The notes below the pieces were generated by a model, which was not told where the DNA came from, did no database searches, and was given only the letters and a program-made list of their open reading frames with translations. From Erythrobacter sp. HI0063 (lineage in GTDB: Bacteria > Pseudomonadota > Alphaproteobacteria > Sphingomonadales > Sphingomonadaceae): a DNA stretch of 64,000 nucleotides. Location of the stretch: positions 45,987-109,986 of the forward strand of contig NZ_LWFF01000346.1 of the NCBI RefSeq assembly GCF_001635685.1, read 5' to 3'. Every line of letters begins with the position of its first letter. Position 1 is the first letter of the stretch. The translations under genes were made by a program, and so were the position numbers. Of the stretch, positions 7,100 through 15,968 are shown piece after piece.

Positions 7100-9631
7100 G
7101 TGAGCGATCAAGCGATCAAGGCGGTCCTGGGGCCGACCAATACCGGCAAGACCCATCTCGCCATCGAGCGGATGTGCGGCCATTCGAGCGGAGCGATCGG
7201 CTTTCCGCTGCGGTTGCTGGCGCGCGAGGTCTATGACCGCGTGCGCGCCATCAAGGGTGACGATCAGGTGGCGCTGATTACCGGCGAACAGCGGATCGAG
7301 CCGAAGAACGCCCGCTATCTGTGCTGCACGGTCGAAGCCATGCCGCGCAGTCTCGACGTCAGTTTCGTCGGGCTGGACGAGGCGCAATTGGGTGCCGATC
7401 GCGAGCGCGGCCATGTCTTTACCGATCGCCTGCTCAATCTGCGCGGTCGGCAGGAGACGATGCTGCTGGGCGCGGCCACGCTGGAACCGGTGGTGAAGGC
7501 GCTGATCCCGAAGGTCGAGGTCAGCGAGCGGCCACGGTTTTCGACGCTGTCGCATATCGGCCCGCGCAAGCTCTCGCGCCTTCCGCCCAGAAGCGCGGTC
7601 GTGGCCTTCAGTGCCGAGCAGGTTTATGCCGTGGCCGAGATGCTGCGGCGGTTTCGCGGCGGCGCGGCGGTGGTGATGGGCGCGTTGAGCCCGGAGACGC
7701 GCAACCGCCAGGTCGAACTGTTCCAGAATGGCGAGGTCGATTACATCGTCGCCACCGACGCGATCGGCATGGGCCTCAATCTCGACGTCAACCACGTCGC
7801 CTTTGCAGGCCTCACCAAATTCGACGGGGTAAGGATGCGGCGGCTGTTTCCGGCGGAAATGGCCCAGATCGCCGGGCGTGCCGGTCGCCACCAGCGCGAC
7901 GGAACTTTCGGCACGCTTTCCGGACAAGGCGGCAGAAACGCTGCACCGCCCGAATTCACCGAAGATGAAATCTACGCAATCGAGGAGCATCGCTTCGCGC
8001 CTCTGACGCATCTCTACTGGCGCGAGGCGGAGCCGCGGTTCGACAGTATCGCCACGCTGATCGGCGATCTCGAAAGCCCGCCGCAGCATGCGATGCTGCG
8101 CGCCGCGCCCGAAGCGATCGACCTTGCGACATTGAAGCGACTGGCGGAAGAACCCTTCGCCGCATCGATCCGGGGCGCGGGCCAGGTGCGGCGCTTCTGG
8201 GAAGCGTGCTCGCTGCCCGATTTCCGCGCGCGAGGGCCGGACGTCCATGCCCGCTTCGTCGCGCGGCTGTGGCAGGACTTGCAGGAAGGGTATCTCGGCG
8301 CGGATTATGCCGCGGCGCGGATATCCGAACTCGACAACATGGCGGGCGATATCGATACGCTGCAGGGCCGCATCGCGGCGATTCGCACCTGGGCCTATAT
8401 CTGCCAGCGACCCGATTGGGTGCTGGCACGCGACGAGATGGCCGCGCGCGCCCACGCCGTCGAAGCCAAATTATCGGACGCGCTGCACGGTCGCCTGACC
8501 GAGCGCTTCGTCAATCGGAGGACTACGATCCTGATGAAATCGCTGGGACAGGATGCATCGGCGCTGCCGATCGAAATAGGCGAGGACGGCGCGGTGAGCG
8601 TCGACGGAGAGCATCTGGGCCGTGTCGAGGGGCTGCGCTTCACTGTCGATCCGAGCGCACGGCACGAGGACCGGCGCATGCTGCTCGCCGCCGCGGAAAA
8701 GGCGCTGCCGCGCCTGCTCGGCCAGCAGGTCGAGGCGCTGGTCGCAGCCGGTGTCGCGGATCGCGTCGAGCTGGCGAAGGGCGCGATCCGTTGGAACGGG
8801 CAGATTCTGGCCAATCTCGAAGCGAAAGAGGGGCAGGCACGGCCTTTGCTGGTACCCTCGCGCGAAGTCGCGGCCTTGCCCGAAGCGCCGCGCAAGGCGC
8901 TGCTCGCCGCGCTCGAAACCTGGCTCGATACCGTTCTCGCCCCGCTCGATCCGCTGGAGAAATTGCACCGGGCAGCGAGCGACCCCGAAGCCGGATCGCA
9001 GGCGCGCGCGCTCCTGCTCAATCTCCTCGCCGGGCATGGCTTCGTCACGCGCGAACAGGCGGGGATCGAACACCTGCCCAAGGAAATGCGCCCCTTCCTG
9101 CGGCGCATTGGCGTCACTTTCGGCGCGCTCGACATCTTTGCGCCTGCGCTGCTGAAGCCCGCGCCGCGCCGCCTGTTGAGCGCGATCGGGACCGATCGGC
9201 GCTCGCTGGAAGAGACGATGCTGCCGGTGGTCGCGGATCGCAAAAAGCTGCCCTCGGGCTATCGCCATGCGGGAAGCCAGGCGATCCGCATCGATCTCGC
9301 GGAGAAAATTTTCCGCGCCGCGCACGAAACGCGCGCCAAGGCGCAAGGGAGCGGCAAGCAGCAGGACAGGCGCAAGAAATTTGTGCTCGATCTGGCGCTG
9401 CCGATCTCGATCGGGCTGGAAGAGGACAATGCCGTCCGCCTGCTCGGCCAGGCAGGGTTCCGCGTCCAGCGCGCTCGCCCTTTGAAGGAAGGCGCGTTCG
9501 GTCCGCCACGGCCCGATCGCTGGGAATGGCGCCCGAAACCGAATGCGGGACGCCGCAAGCAGCAGCGCAACGAACCCATCCGCCCCCGCGAAGGCAGCGC
9601 CTTTGCCGCGCTCGCCGATCTGGTGCGCTAG
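7100..9631 (+). CDS. Suv3-like DEAD/DEAH-type RNA/DNA helicase
   Basis: A superfamily 2 helicase resembling mitochondrial Suv3. From the GTG at 7100 (VSDQAIKAVLGPTNTGKT) it has 843 residues; an ATG at 7043 would add 19 residues that do not look conserved. Walker A is GPTNTGKT at 11-18, Walker B/motif II is DEAQ near residue 94, and motif VI is QIAGRAGRHQ near residue 257. The family unwinds RNA or RNA-DNA duplexes, in mitochondria as part of the degradosome; its bacterial role is poorly defined. The C-terminal end (KPNAGRRKQQRNEP) is basic. The next gene, an S4 RNA-binding protein, starts 12 bases after its stop, suggesting an RNA-related operon. Confidence 0.9.
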   Translation: MSDQAIKAVLGPTNTGKTHLAIERMCGHSSGAIGFPLRLLAREVYDRVRAIKGDDQVALITGEQRIEPKNARYLCCTVEAMPRSLDVSFVGLDEAQLGADRERGHVFTDRLLNLRGRQETMLLGAATLEPVVKALIPKVEVSERPRFSTLSHIGPRKLSRLPPRSAVVAFSAEQVYAVAEMLRRFRGGAAVVMGALSPETRNRQVELFQNGEVDYIVATDAIGMGLNLDVNHVAFAGLTKFDGVRMRRLFPAEMAQIAGRAGRHQRDGTFGTLSGQGGRNAAPPEFTEDEIYAIEEHRFAPLTHLYWREAEPRFDSIATLIGDLESPPQHAMLRAAPEAIDLATLKRLAEEPFAASIRGAGQVRRFWEACSLPDFRARGPDVHARFVARLWQDLQEGYLGADYAAARISELDNMAGDIDTLQGRIAAIRTWAYICQRPDWVLARDEMAARAHAVEAKLSDALHGRLTERFVNRRTTILMKSLGQDASALPIEIGEDGAVSVDGEHLGRVEGLRFTVDPSARHEDRRMLLAAAEKALPRLLGQQVEALVAAGVADRVELAKGAIRWNGQILANLEAKEGQARPLLVPSREVAALPEAPRKALLAALETWLDTVLAPLDPLEKLHRAASDPEAGSQARALLLNLLAGHGFVTREQAGIEHLPKEMRPFLRRIGVTFGALDIFAPALLKPAPRRLLSAIGTDRRSLEETMLPVVADRKKLPSGYRHAGSQAIRIDLAEKIFRAAHETRAKAQGSGKQQDRRKKFVLDLALPISIGLEEDNAVRLLGQAGFRVQRARPLKEGAFGPPRPDRWEWRPKPNAGRRKQQRNEPIRPREGSAFAALADLVR

Positions 9632-9643
9632 GAATCGCCTCGT

Positions 9644-9955
9644 TTGAGCGGGATGCGGATAGACCGGCTGCTCTGTCACCTGCGGTTCGTACGCACCCGC
9701 AGCCGCGCCACCGCCCTCGTCGAAAGCGGCCATCTGCGCCGCAACGGGACGCGCGTCGCCCGTGTCAGCCAGCCGGTCGAACCGGGCGACGTGCTGACCG
9801 TGCCGCTCGGCAGCCGGGTCGCGCTGATCGAAATCATCAGCCTGCCGGACCGTCGCGGATCGCCGCGCGAAGCGCAGGCCTGTTACCGGATGCTCGATCC
9901 GGCTCTTGACCGCAAAGCCCAAATCCCCATAGGCCGGGCGTCAGACACACCCTGA
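9644..9955 (+). CDS. S4-domain RNA-binding protein (Hsp15-like)
   Basis: About 100 residues with an N-terminal S4 domain: [19 protein letters not shown], then [11 protein letters not shown] and [13 protein letters not shown]. This matches the Hsp15/HslR type, which binds stalled 50S subunits in E. coli. The start is uncertain: TTG at 9644 or ATG at 9653, both in frame and only three codons apart. It follows the Suv3-like helicase by 12 bases, so the two are probably co-transcribed and may act on the same RNA substrates. Confidence 0.85.
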   Translation: MSGMRIDRLLCHLRFVRTRSRATALVESGHLRRNGTRVARVSQPVEPGDVLTVPLGSRVALIEIISLPDRRGSPREAQACYRMLDPALDRKAQIPIGRASDTP

Positions 9956-9969
9956 AGGATGGCATTCCC

Positions 9970-10308
9970 ATGACCTACGTCGTCACCGACGCCTGTATCA
10001 AATGCAAATACACCGACTGCGTCGAGGTCTGTCCGGTCGATTGCTTCTATGAAGGCGAGAACATGCTCGTCATCAATCCCAGCGAATGCATCGACTGCGG
10101 CGTGTGCGAGCCGGAATGCCCGGCTGAAGCGATCCTGCCCGATACCGAGGACAATCTGGAAAAGTGGCTGGAGCTGAACACCAAGTTCAGCGCCGAATGG
10201 CCCAACATCACGCAGAAGAAGGATCCGCCCGAGGACGCCGACGAGCACAAGGGCGAAGAGGACAAGTTCGAAGCCTATTTCAGCCCCGAACCCGGCGAAG
10301 GCGATTAA
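9970..10308 (+). CDS. fdxA: ferredoxin FdxA, 7Fe-8S type
   Basis: A 112-residue low-potential ferredoxin with cysteines placed for one [3Fe-4S] and one [4Fe-4S] cluster: C9, C17, C21, C40, C43, C46 and C50, plus C12 and C25. The first part reads [17 protein letters not shown] and the second [12 protein letters not shown]. The C-terminal tail (residues 70-112) is the usual extension of Azotobacter-FdI-like ferredoxins and is acidic. It acts as a soluble electron carrier; its partners are not evident here. It begins 14 bases after the S4 gene. Confidence 0.95.
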   Translation: MTYVVTDACIKCKYTDCVEVCPVDCFYEGENMLVINPSECIDCGVCEPECPAEAILPDTEDNLEKWLELNTKFSAEWPNITQKKDPPEDADEHKGEEDKFEAYFSPEPGEGD

Positions 10309-11119
10309 GCCTATCCTCCAGCGTTTTATCCAGGATGGTAAGGCGGCCTTCGCAGCCGGCGGTGACGACGAGATCGGCATCGTCGCTGCGGGGATAGCCT
10401 TCTATGCGCTCCTGGCAATCGTGCCGCTGCTGGCGACGGTGGTGCTGGCCTACGGTATCGTTGCCGATCCGGCGACCGTGGCCAAGCACATCTCCGCTCT
10501 CGCCCAGACATTGCCCCAATCCGCCGCCCAGCTGATCGGAGATCAATTGCAGCGGATGACCGAAGGCGAGAACGGCGGAAAGATCCTGAGCCTCCTGCTT
10601 GCCGTCGCGCTTTCGCTGTTCAGCGCGCGCAACGGCGCGAAATCGCTGATGACGGGCCTTGCCATTGCGCTGAATATCGAAGACCGGCGCGGGTTCCTGC
10701 GCGCCAATATCGTCGCGCTCGCACTGACGGCGGGCGCAGTCGTCGGCTTGGCGGTCATGGCCGGTGCCGTTGCGGCGTTGGGACTTCTTCCCGCCAGCGT
10801 TTCGGGTATTGTCAGCCCGCTCGTCGTTTTTCTGGCGGGCATGGGAGGCAGCGCCATGCTGCTCCGCTTCGCCCCTTATGGGCATCCCCTTCCCTGGGCC
10901 GCGATCAAGCCCGCCGCAGCGCTGTTCTCCCTGCTCTGGCTGGTCGCGACGATTGGTTTCGGGATCTATGCCGCCAATTTCGCCAGCTATGGCGCGACTT
11001 ATGGTTCGCTCGGCGCGGTGGTGATCCTGCTGACCTGGTTTTACCTCACCGGGTATTTTCTGCTTTTGAGCGCCGAATATGCGGCGGTCCGGGCGAAAGC
11101 GGCCGCTTCCGACACTTGA
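10304..11119 (+). CDS. YihY/BrkB family inner-membrane protein with no canonical start codon
   Basis: The protein belongs to the YihY/BrkB (formerly RNase BN) family, multi-pass membrane proteins of unknown function. The first possible GTG (10421) falls inside the conserved first helix: [20 protein letters not shown] is encoded continuously from about 10385 onward. The frame stays open back through [26 protein letters not shown] with no ATG, GTG or TTG. I therefore place the start at the ATT at 10304, just inside the fdxA stop region, as the best guess (271 residues). About six hydrophobic segments follow, including the late [25 protein letters not shown] non-AUG start or a sequence error are both possible. 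Confidence 0.75.
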   Translation: MKPILQRFIQDGKAAFAAGGDDEIGIVAAGIAFYALLAIVPLLATVVLAYGIVADPATVAKHISALAQTLPQSAAQLIGDQLQRMTEGENGGKILSLLLAVALSLFSARNGAKSLMTGLAIALNIEDRRGFLRANIVALALTAGAVVGLAVMAGAVAALGLLPASVSGIVSPLVVFLAGMGGSAMLLRFAPYGHPLPWAAIKPAAALFSLLWLVATIGFGIYAANFASYGATYGSLGAVVILLTWFYLTGYFLLLSAEYAAVRAKAAASDT

Positions 11120-11148
11120 TTACACGGACTCGCAATAAAGGCGAGGAC

Positions 11149-11160
11149 GTGCTATATAAT
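11149..11160 (+). promoter_or_regulatory. candidate carD promoter -10 region
   Basis: The sequence GTGCTATATAAT contains a consensus TATAAT (11155-11160) with a TG nearby, but no good -35 at normal spacing. It lies about 170 bases upstream of the carD ATG, implying a long leader. The leader contains GC-rich repeats (CGCCCGCGGC twice near 11248-11270) and no recognised riboswitch. Confidence 0.35.
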
Positions 11161-11326
11161 GCAACAACCCCGCCGGTTTGCCGCCGGACGGGCGCATTTG
11201 ATTGAAAGGGCAGGTACCCCTCCAAGCATTCCGATCCGGTTTTCGCCCGCGGCCATCGCGCCCGCGGCACGGACCTCTCGTAATGCTGCCCCTCCCAAAC
11301 CCTGCCCGGGACGAAAGGATTTGCGC

Positions 11327-11863
11327 ATGGCGAGCAAGGCCGATGATGCCTTCGATGTTGGCGATTACGTTGTCTATCCCAAGCACGGCGTTGGCCGTGT
11401 GATCGAACTGCAGAGCGAGGAAATCGCCGGCATGCAGCTCGATCTCTACGTTCTCCGGTTCGAAAAAGAGCGCATGACGCTGCGCGTTCCGGTCAACAAG
11501 GTGGAATCGATCGGCATGCGCAAGCTGTCGAGCGACAAGACCCTTAAGGAGGCGATGGAAACCCTGAAGGGCAAGCCCAAGGTCAAGCGCACCATGTGGA
11601 GCCGCCGCGCCCAGGAATACGAAGCCAAGATCAACTCTGGCGAAATCGTCCTGATCGCGGAAGTCACGCGCGATCTGTTCCGCCCTGACGACCAGCCCGA
11701 ACAGAGCTATTCCGAGCGCCAGATCTTCGAAGCCGCCTCCAGCCGCCTCGCCCGCGAACTGGCCGCGATGGAGAAGACCGACGAGCCGACCGCGCTCGAA
11801 AAGATCCTCGACGTGCTGCGCGAACACGCGCCGCAATATTACGACAACCCCGAAGAGGGTTGA
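11327..11863 (+). CDS. carD: CarD family transcription factor
   Basis: CarD binds the beta subunit of RNA polymerase and stabilises open complexes. The 178-residue protein starts at the ATG at 11327, with AAAGGA eight bases upstream. The N-terminal RNAP-interaction (Tudor-like) domain is recognisable as FDVGDYVVYPKHGVGRVIEL at residues 9-28. The helical C-terminal DNA-binding domain includes MWSRRAQEYEAKINSGE near 89-105. The length fits the essential alphaproteobacterial form. The gene is monocistronic: a long leader upstream and a clear hairpin terminator 50 bases downstream. Confidence 0.95.
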   Translation: MASKADDAFDVGDYVVYPKHGVGRVIELQSEEIAGMQLDLYVLRFEKERMTLRVPVNKVESIGMRKLSSDKTLKEAMETLKGKPKVKRTMWSRRAQEYEAKINSGEIVLIAEVTRDLFRPDDQPEQSYSERQIFEAASSRLARELAAMEKTDEPTALEKILDVLREHAPQYYDNPEEG

Positions 11864-11912
11864 TCCGATTTAAAACGGGGCGCTTCGGCGAACCGCTTAC
11901 GACATTCGACGA

Positions 11913-11945
11913 AGGGGCCGTTTCCAAGCCGGAAGCGGCCCCTTT
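11913..11945 (+). terminator. rho-independent terminator of carD
   Basis: The 13-bp arms AGGGGCCGTTTCC and GGAAGCGGCCCCT pair with one G-T wobble around the loop AAGCC and are followed by TTTCG. It lies 50 bases after the carD stop. The short T run is usual in GC-rich genomes. Confidence 0.7.
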
Positions 11946-11960
11946 CGCATGGGCTCGCGC

Positions 11961-11992
11961 TTGCACGACGCACCAAGGTGTATTATTACACC
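11961..11992 (+). promoter_or_regulatory. promoter with overlapping palindromic operator upstream of the GIN-domain lipoprotein
   Basis: A -35-like TTGCAC (11961-11966) and a -10-like TATTAC (11984-11989) are separated by 17 bases. The perfect inverted repeat GGTGTA-TTAT-TACACC (11977-11992) covers the -10 element and the start-proximal side. This is the geometry of a repressor operator. The regulator is not encoded next to it. Confidence 0.5.
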
Positions 11993-12028
11993 AACACGGA
12001 ACGCCGCTTTGCGCGAAAGGAAACTTCC

Positions 12029-12829
12029 ATGCTGTACGATCTCGTGAAACGACTGGCTCCCGCCGCCAGCCTCGCCGCTGGTGCGCTGGCGGTTTCCGCG
12101 TGCGGCGGCAATATCCCCTTGGACGACAGGAACGGCGTGCCTCTCGCCGAACTAGACCGCAGCGGGCCTGCGCCGACGGAATTGGTCCTGGCCGGCCCCG
12201 ATGGCGTCGAGGTGGTCGAAGGCGGTGCGCTCGATATCGCCGTGTCGGGCGATCCACGCGCGGTCGAAGCCCTGCGTTTCTCGCTCGAAGACGGATCGCT
12301 CGCGATCAGCCGGAAAAAGGATGCCGATGGCAATATCGGCAGAGCGCAGGTGCGCGTGACCACGCCAAGCCTCACCGCCATCGTCCTCGCCGGATCGGGT
12401 ACTCTCGATGCGCAGCGGCTCTCCGGCAAGCCGGAGGTCACGATCGCGGGATCGGGCACGGCGCGTGCGCGCGAGATCGCGGCGGAAACCTTCGACCTGA
12501 CCATCGCCGGATCGGGGGAATTCGAAGGCAGCGGCACGGTCGACAAGCTCGATCTCACCATTGCCGGATCGGGATCGGGCCGCATGGCCGATCTTCGGGC
12601 GGATCGTGCGGACGTGACGATCGTCGGTTCGGGCGATGCCGAATTCGCTTCGGACGGAACGGTCGAAGGCAGCGTCATGGGCTCGGGCGCCGTCACCGTG
12701 ACCGGGAACGCGCAATGCGATGTCAGCAAGATGGGATCCGGCAGCGTGACGTGTCGCGGCGGCAATGGCCGCGCCGCTGAACGCGAAACAGCCGGTGACG
12801 CGTCCCAAGGGGCCTCGGGCGCAAATTAA
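12029..12829 (+). CDS. GIN-domain (DUF2807) lipoprotein
   Basis: A 266-residue exported protein. The ATG at 12029 has AAAGGA upstream. The N-terminus has a basic start, a hydrophobic stretch and the lipobox AVSAC near residue 30, so it is predicted to be lipid-anchored. The mature part is a DUF2807/GIN domain made of repeated beta-strand units with the signature AGSG or VGSG about every 18-22 residues (near 130, 152, 172, 190, 213 and 230), which suggests a right-handed beta-solenoid. The function of the family is unknown; the domain is frequent in stress-responsive envelope proteins. The promoter shows a palindromic operator. Confidence 0.85.
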   Translation: MLYDLVKRLAPAASLAAGALAVSACGGNIPLDDRNGVPLAELDRSGPAPTELVLAGPDGVEVVEGGALDIAVSGDPRAVEALRFSLEDGSLAISRKKDADGNIGRAQVRVTTPSLTAIVLAGSGTLDAQRLSGKPEVTIAGSGTARAREIAAETFDLTIAGSGEFEGSGTVDKLDLTIAGSGSGRMADLRADRADVTIVGSGDAEFASDGTVEGSVMGSGAVTVTGNAQCDVSKMGSGSVTCRGGNGRAAERETAGDASQGASGAN

Positions 12830-12878
12830 TCGGCATTTCATAGGATCGGCGTAAGATGGCGCGAAAGGTATCTCCCCC

Positions 12879-13217
12879 ATGCGCCGAATCTCTGTCCTGT
12901 TTCCCGCTTCTTCGCTTCTGATCGCGTCCGTCGCTCTGTCGGGCTGCGTCGGTACGCTGGTCGACGTCGCGACGGCGCCGGTGAAGGTCGTAAGCAAGGG
13001 GGTCGACCTTGCCACGACAAGCCAGTCCGAACGCGACGAGAAGCGCGGCCGCGAAATCCGCCAGCGCGAAGAGCGCCTCGGCAAGCTCGAGCGCCGCTAC
13101 GAAGACCGGATGGAGGATTGCCAGGACGGCGATCGCCGCGCCTGCGCTGAAGCGCGCGATATCTATGCGGAGATGCAATTGCTCATCCGCTCTCTCCCGG
13201 TCGAACCGGAACGTTAG
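12879..13217 (+). CDS. small lipoprotein of unknown function
   Basis: This is a 112-residue protein with a signal sequence and the lipobox LSGC at residues 20-23, so it is probably an outer- or inner-membrane lipoprotein. Residues 45-85 are highly charged (KRGREIRQREERLGKLERRY) and likely form a helix or coiled coil. Two further cysteines (CQDGDRRAC, about 81 and 88) may form a disulfide. I do not recognise a named family. It converges with the TsaC-like gene, sharing four bases at the ends. Confidence 0.75.
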   Translation: MRRISVLFPASSLLIASVALSGCVGTLVDVATAPVKVVSKGVDLATTSQSERDEKRGREIRQREERLGKLERRYEDRMEDCQDGDRRACAEARDIYAEMQLLIRSLPVEPER

Positions 13218-14179
13218 TCGGGCGGAGTCGCTGCCCGGCGCAAGCGGTCGTTGATCGCAATTCCGATCCCCTCTTTCGGCACCGGTGCCACCGCTATGCG
13301 CGGCTTTTCCGAGCGCGCCGCTTCGTGCAGGCAGGCGTAGAGGCGCGCAGCAGCCTCGTTCAGATCGCCGCGCGCGGACAAGGTGCAATCGCCTTCAATG
13401 CTTCCGAACCCGATCGCGAAGTCGTCTGGCGCAACTTCCCGCACGTTAAGGCGCATCGGTTTTCCCGGCGCATAATGGCTGGCGAGCTGGCCGGGCGCTT
13501 CGATCCCGCCAGTGCCCTCGCCAATGGGTAGAGCGCTGTCCCAGTAATGGCGGTGCAATCGGTCGAGATCGACCGGGCCGGGCCGCAATTCCTCCCATTG
13601 GCCATCCGCGCGGATCGCCAGAATCGTCGATTCGAGGCCCTCAGCGCAAGGGCGCCCATCGTCGAGGATCAGGTCGATCCGCCCATCCAGCGTGGCGGCG
13701 ACATGCGCGGCGCTGGTCGGGCTGACGAAACCGCTGCGATTGGCGGAGGGGGCGGCCAGCGGAAACGCGCATTCGGCCAGAAGGGCCTGCATCACCGGAT
13801 GGTTCGGACTGCGCAGCGCGACGGTGTCGAGCCCTGCCGTCACTGCCGCGGCCAGCCTAGCATCCGGCTTGCGAGGCACGACAAGAGTAAGCGGCGCGGG
13901 CCAGTAAAGGTCGACGATGATGCCCGCATCGTGCGGCAATTCGGCATATTCGCGCGCCTGCGCCCCATCGCGCACATGAACGATCAGGGGATTGAAGCTC
14001 GGCCGCCCCTTCGCTTCGTAGATGCGCGCCACCGCCTCGTCGCTATCCGCGCGGGCGGCGAGGCCGTATACGGTCTCCGTCGGCACCGCCACCAGACCGC
14101 CATCGCGCAGCACCTGCGCCGCGCGCGCGATTCCCTCTGCGTTGGCGAGGATCGTTTCCGTAGCGTATTTGCCGCTCAT
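13214..14179 (-). CDS. L-threonylcarbamoyladenylate synthase (Sua5/TsaC type)
   Basis: This enzyme makes threonylcarbamoyl-AMP from threonine, bicarbonate and ATP for t6A37 modification of tRNAs reading ANN codons. The 321-residue protein is the long Sua5 form. An N-terminal YrdC domain (about 12-205) contains VAVPTETVYGLAARA, KGRPSFNPLIVHV, WPAPLTLV and LAAPSANRSGFVSPT. A linker holding HYAPGKP leads to a C-terminal Sua5 domain (about 240-321). The start is ATG 14179. It is divergent from the acyl-CoA dehydrogenase gene with 48 bases between starts. Confidence 0.93.
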   Translation of the reverse strand: MSGKYATETILANAEGIARAAQVLRDGGLVAVPTETVYGLAARADSDEAVARIYEAKGRPSFNPLIVHVRDGAQAREYAELPHDAGIIVDLYWPAPLTLVVPRKPDARLAAAVTAGLDTVALRSPNHPVMQALLAECAFPLAAPSANRSGFVSPTSAAHVAATLDGRIDLILDDGRPCAEGLESTILAIRADGQWEELRPGPVDLDRLHRHYWDSALPIGEGTGGIEAPGQLASHYAPGKPMRLNVREVAPDDFAIGFGSIEGDCTLSARGDLNEAAARLYACLHEAARSEKPRIAVAPVPKEGIGIAINDRLRRAATPPD

Positions 14180-14227
14180 GCGTTGGCGCTATATCTGTGC
14201 TCGCGACAAGCCAAGAGGACTTTACCC

Positions 14228-15967
14228 GTGACCTATTCGCCCGCCACTCAGGATCAATTGCTCGCCATCCGCGTCAACGCCGGAATAGGGGAGCTTGCGC
14301 AGAGCGAACGCTTCGCCGCGGCCGAGCCAGACATGGTCGAAGCGATCGTGGAAGGCGTCGGCCAGTTCGCCGCCGGGGAATGGGCGCCGCTCAACCGTAC
14401 GGGCGATCTGGAGGGCGCGAAGCTCGAAAACGGCGTGGTGCGCCTGCCCGACGGGTTCGAGGAAGCGTACAAGCATTACGTCGAACAGGGATGGAACGCG
14501 ATTGCATCACCCGGCGAATTCGGCGGTCAGGGCCTGCCCTTCACGCTCGCCTGCAACGTGCTCGAAAATCTCGGCACGGCGAATATGGCCTTCAATCTGC
14601 TTCCGATGCTGAGCGTCGGCGCGATCGAGGCGCTGGAGCATCACGGGTCGAGCGAGTTGCAACAGAAGTATCTTCCGCAATTGGTCAGCGGGGCATGGTC
14701 CGGCACCATGAACCTGACCGAGCCGCAGGCGGGCTCCGATGTCGGCGCTCTGCGGACCACCGCCCATTCGATCGAGGACGGCGAGCACGCCGGGAAATGG
14801 TCGATCAAGGGCCAGAAGATTTACATTACCTGGGGCGAGCACGAGCTGGCGGAGAATATCATCCACCTCGTCCTGGCACGAACGCCCAACGCGCCCGAAG
14901 GCAGCCGCGGCATATCGCTGTTCGTCGTGCCGAAGTTCCACGTGAAACCAGATGGATCGCTCGGCAGCCGCAATGATCTGCGCTGCGTCAGCATCGAGCA
15001 CAAGCTCGGCATCAACGCCTCGCCCACCTGCGTCATGAGCTATGGCGACAATGGCGAATGCGTGGGCGAGCTGGTGGGTGCCGAAAATCGCGGGCTCGCG
15101 GCGATGTTCACGATGATGAACAATGCGCGCATCAATGTCGGCAATCAGGGCGTCCAGATCGGCGAGCGCGCGACGCAGCAGGCGACCGATTACGCTGCCG
15201 AGCGCATCCAGTCCGCGCGCGCAGGCTCGGGGGATAAGGAACCCGTGGCCATTCTCGAACACCCCGATGTGCGCCGCATGATCCTGCGCATGAAGGCGCT
15301 GACCGAAGGGATGCGGGCGCTGCTCTATTACACCGCCGGACAGACCGATCGCGGCACTCTGGGCGACGAAGCGGCCAAGGCGCGCGGCGATATCTGCGTG
15401 CCGCTGATCAAGGCTTGGGGCACCGATGCGGGCACCGAGGTCGCGAGCCTCGGCATCCAGGTCCATGGCGGCATGGGCTATGTCGAAGAGACAGGTGCCG
15501 CCCAGCACTGGCGCGATTCCCGGATCGCTCCGATCTACGAAGGCACGAACGGGATTCAGGCCGCCGATCTGGTGACGCGCAAGCTGGGCCTGGATGGTGG
15601 CGAAGCCCTGATCGGTTTCCTCGAAGGCATCGCGCGCGATTGTTCGGACGAGCCGACCCTGTTTGCGCTTGCCGGCGATTGCGCGGGCGTGGCGCGCTGG
15701 ATGCGCGAAGAAGCCTCGCTCGACGATCGTTTGGCGGGGAGCGTTCCTTTCTGCACCATGATGGCAGTGCTCGTCGCCGGATGGCAGCTGGTGAAGCAGC
15801 GCGATGCGGTCGCGCAAGGCGCCGCGCCTGCGCTCGCGGCGACGAAACCCATCACCGTGCGCTTCTTCCTCGAACGGATCGTGCCCGAAGCGGCGGGGCT
15901 GAAGGCCAGCGCGATTGCGGGCGCGGACCTGCTCTATTCGCTGGAAAGCAGCGCCCTGCTGGCGTGA
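14228..15967 (+). CDS. acyl-CoA dehydrogenase family protein (DmdC-like, long form)
   Basis: A FAD-dependent acyl-CoA dehydrogenase of 579 residues. The GTG at 14228 is chosen because AGAGGA lies eight bases upstream and homologues begin with this MTYSPATQDQ-like segment. The frame is open further upstream only as a shadow of the Sua5 gene. Landmarks are MNLTEPQAGSDVGAL (FAD/substrate region), the middle domain IKGQKIYITWGEHE, and PIYEGTNGIQAADLV near residue 436, which holds the likely catalytic glutamate. The extra C-terminal domain is typical of 3-methylmercaptopropionyl-CoA dehydrogenase-like enzymes. The true substrate is unknown. A parS-like sequence lies inside the coding region at 14935-14948. 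Confidence 0.9.
   Translation: MTYSPATQDQLLAIRVNAGIGELAQSERFAAAEPDMVEAIVEGVGQFAAGEWAPLNRTGDLEGAKLENGVVRLPDGFEEAYKHYVEQGWNAIASPGEFGGQGLPFTLACNVLENLGTANMAFNLLPMLSVGAIEALEHHGSSELQQKYLPQLVSGAWSGTMNLTEPQAGSDVGALRTTAHSIEDGEHAGKWSIKGQKIYITWGEHELAENIIHLVLARTPNAPEGSRGISLFVVPKFHVKPDGSLGSRNDLRCVSIEHKLGINASPTCVMSYGDNGECVGELVGAENRGLAAMFTMMNNARINVGNQGVQIGERATQQATDYAAERIQSARAGSGDKEPVAILEHPDVRRMILRMKALTEGMRALLYYTAGQTDRGTLGDEAAKARGDICVPLIKAWGTDAGTEVASLGIQVHGGMGYVEETGAAQHWRDSRIAPIYEGTNGIQAADLVTRKLGLDGGEALIGFLEGIARDCSDEPTLFALAGDCAGVARWMREEASLDDRLAGSVPFCTMMAVLVAGWQLVKQRDAVAQGAAPALAATKPITVRFFLERIVPEAAGLKASAIAGADLLYSLESSALLA
14935..14948. other. parS-like site inside the acyl-CoA dehydrogenase gene
   Basis: GTTCCACGTGAAAC matches the palindromic core GTTYCACGTGRAAC of chromosomal parS sites, bound by ParB. 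It encodes part of KFHVKP in the enzyme. The flanking bases (A and C) differ from the full 16-mer. It is the outermost of four such sites around parAB. Confidence 0.6.
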
Positions 15968-15968
15968 C

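Noticed and set aside
13547..14227. A 227-codon N-terminal extension of the acyl-CoA dehydrogenase
   Set aside because: It overlaps the Sua5 gene antisense. The GTG at 14228 has a ribosome binding site and the family start.
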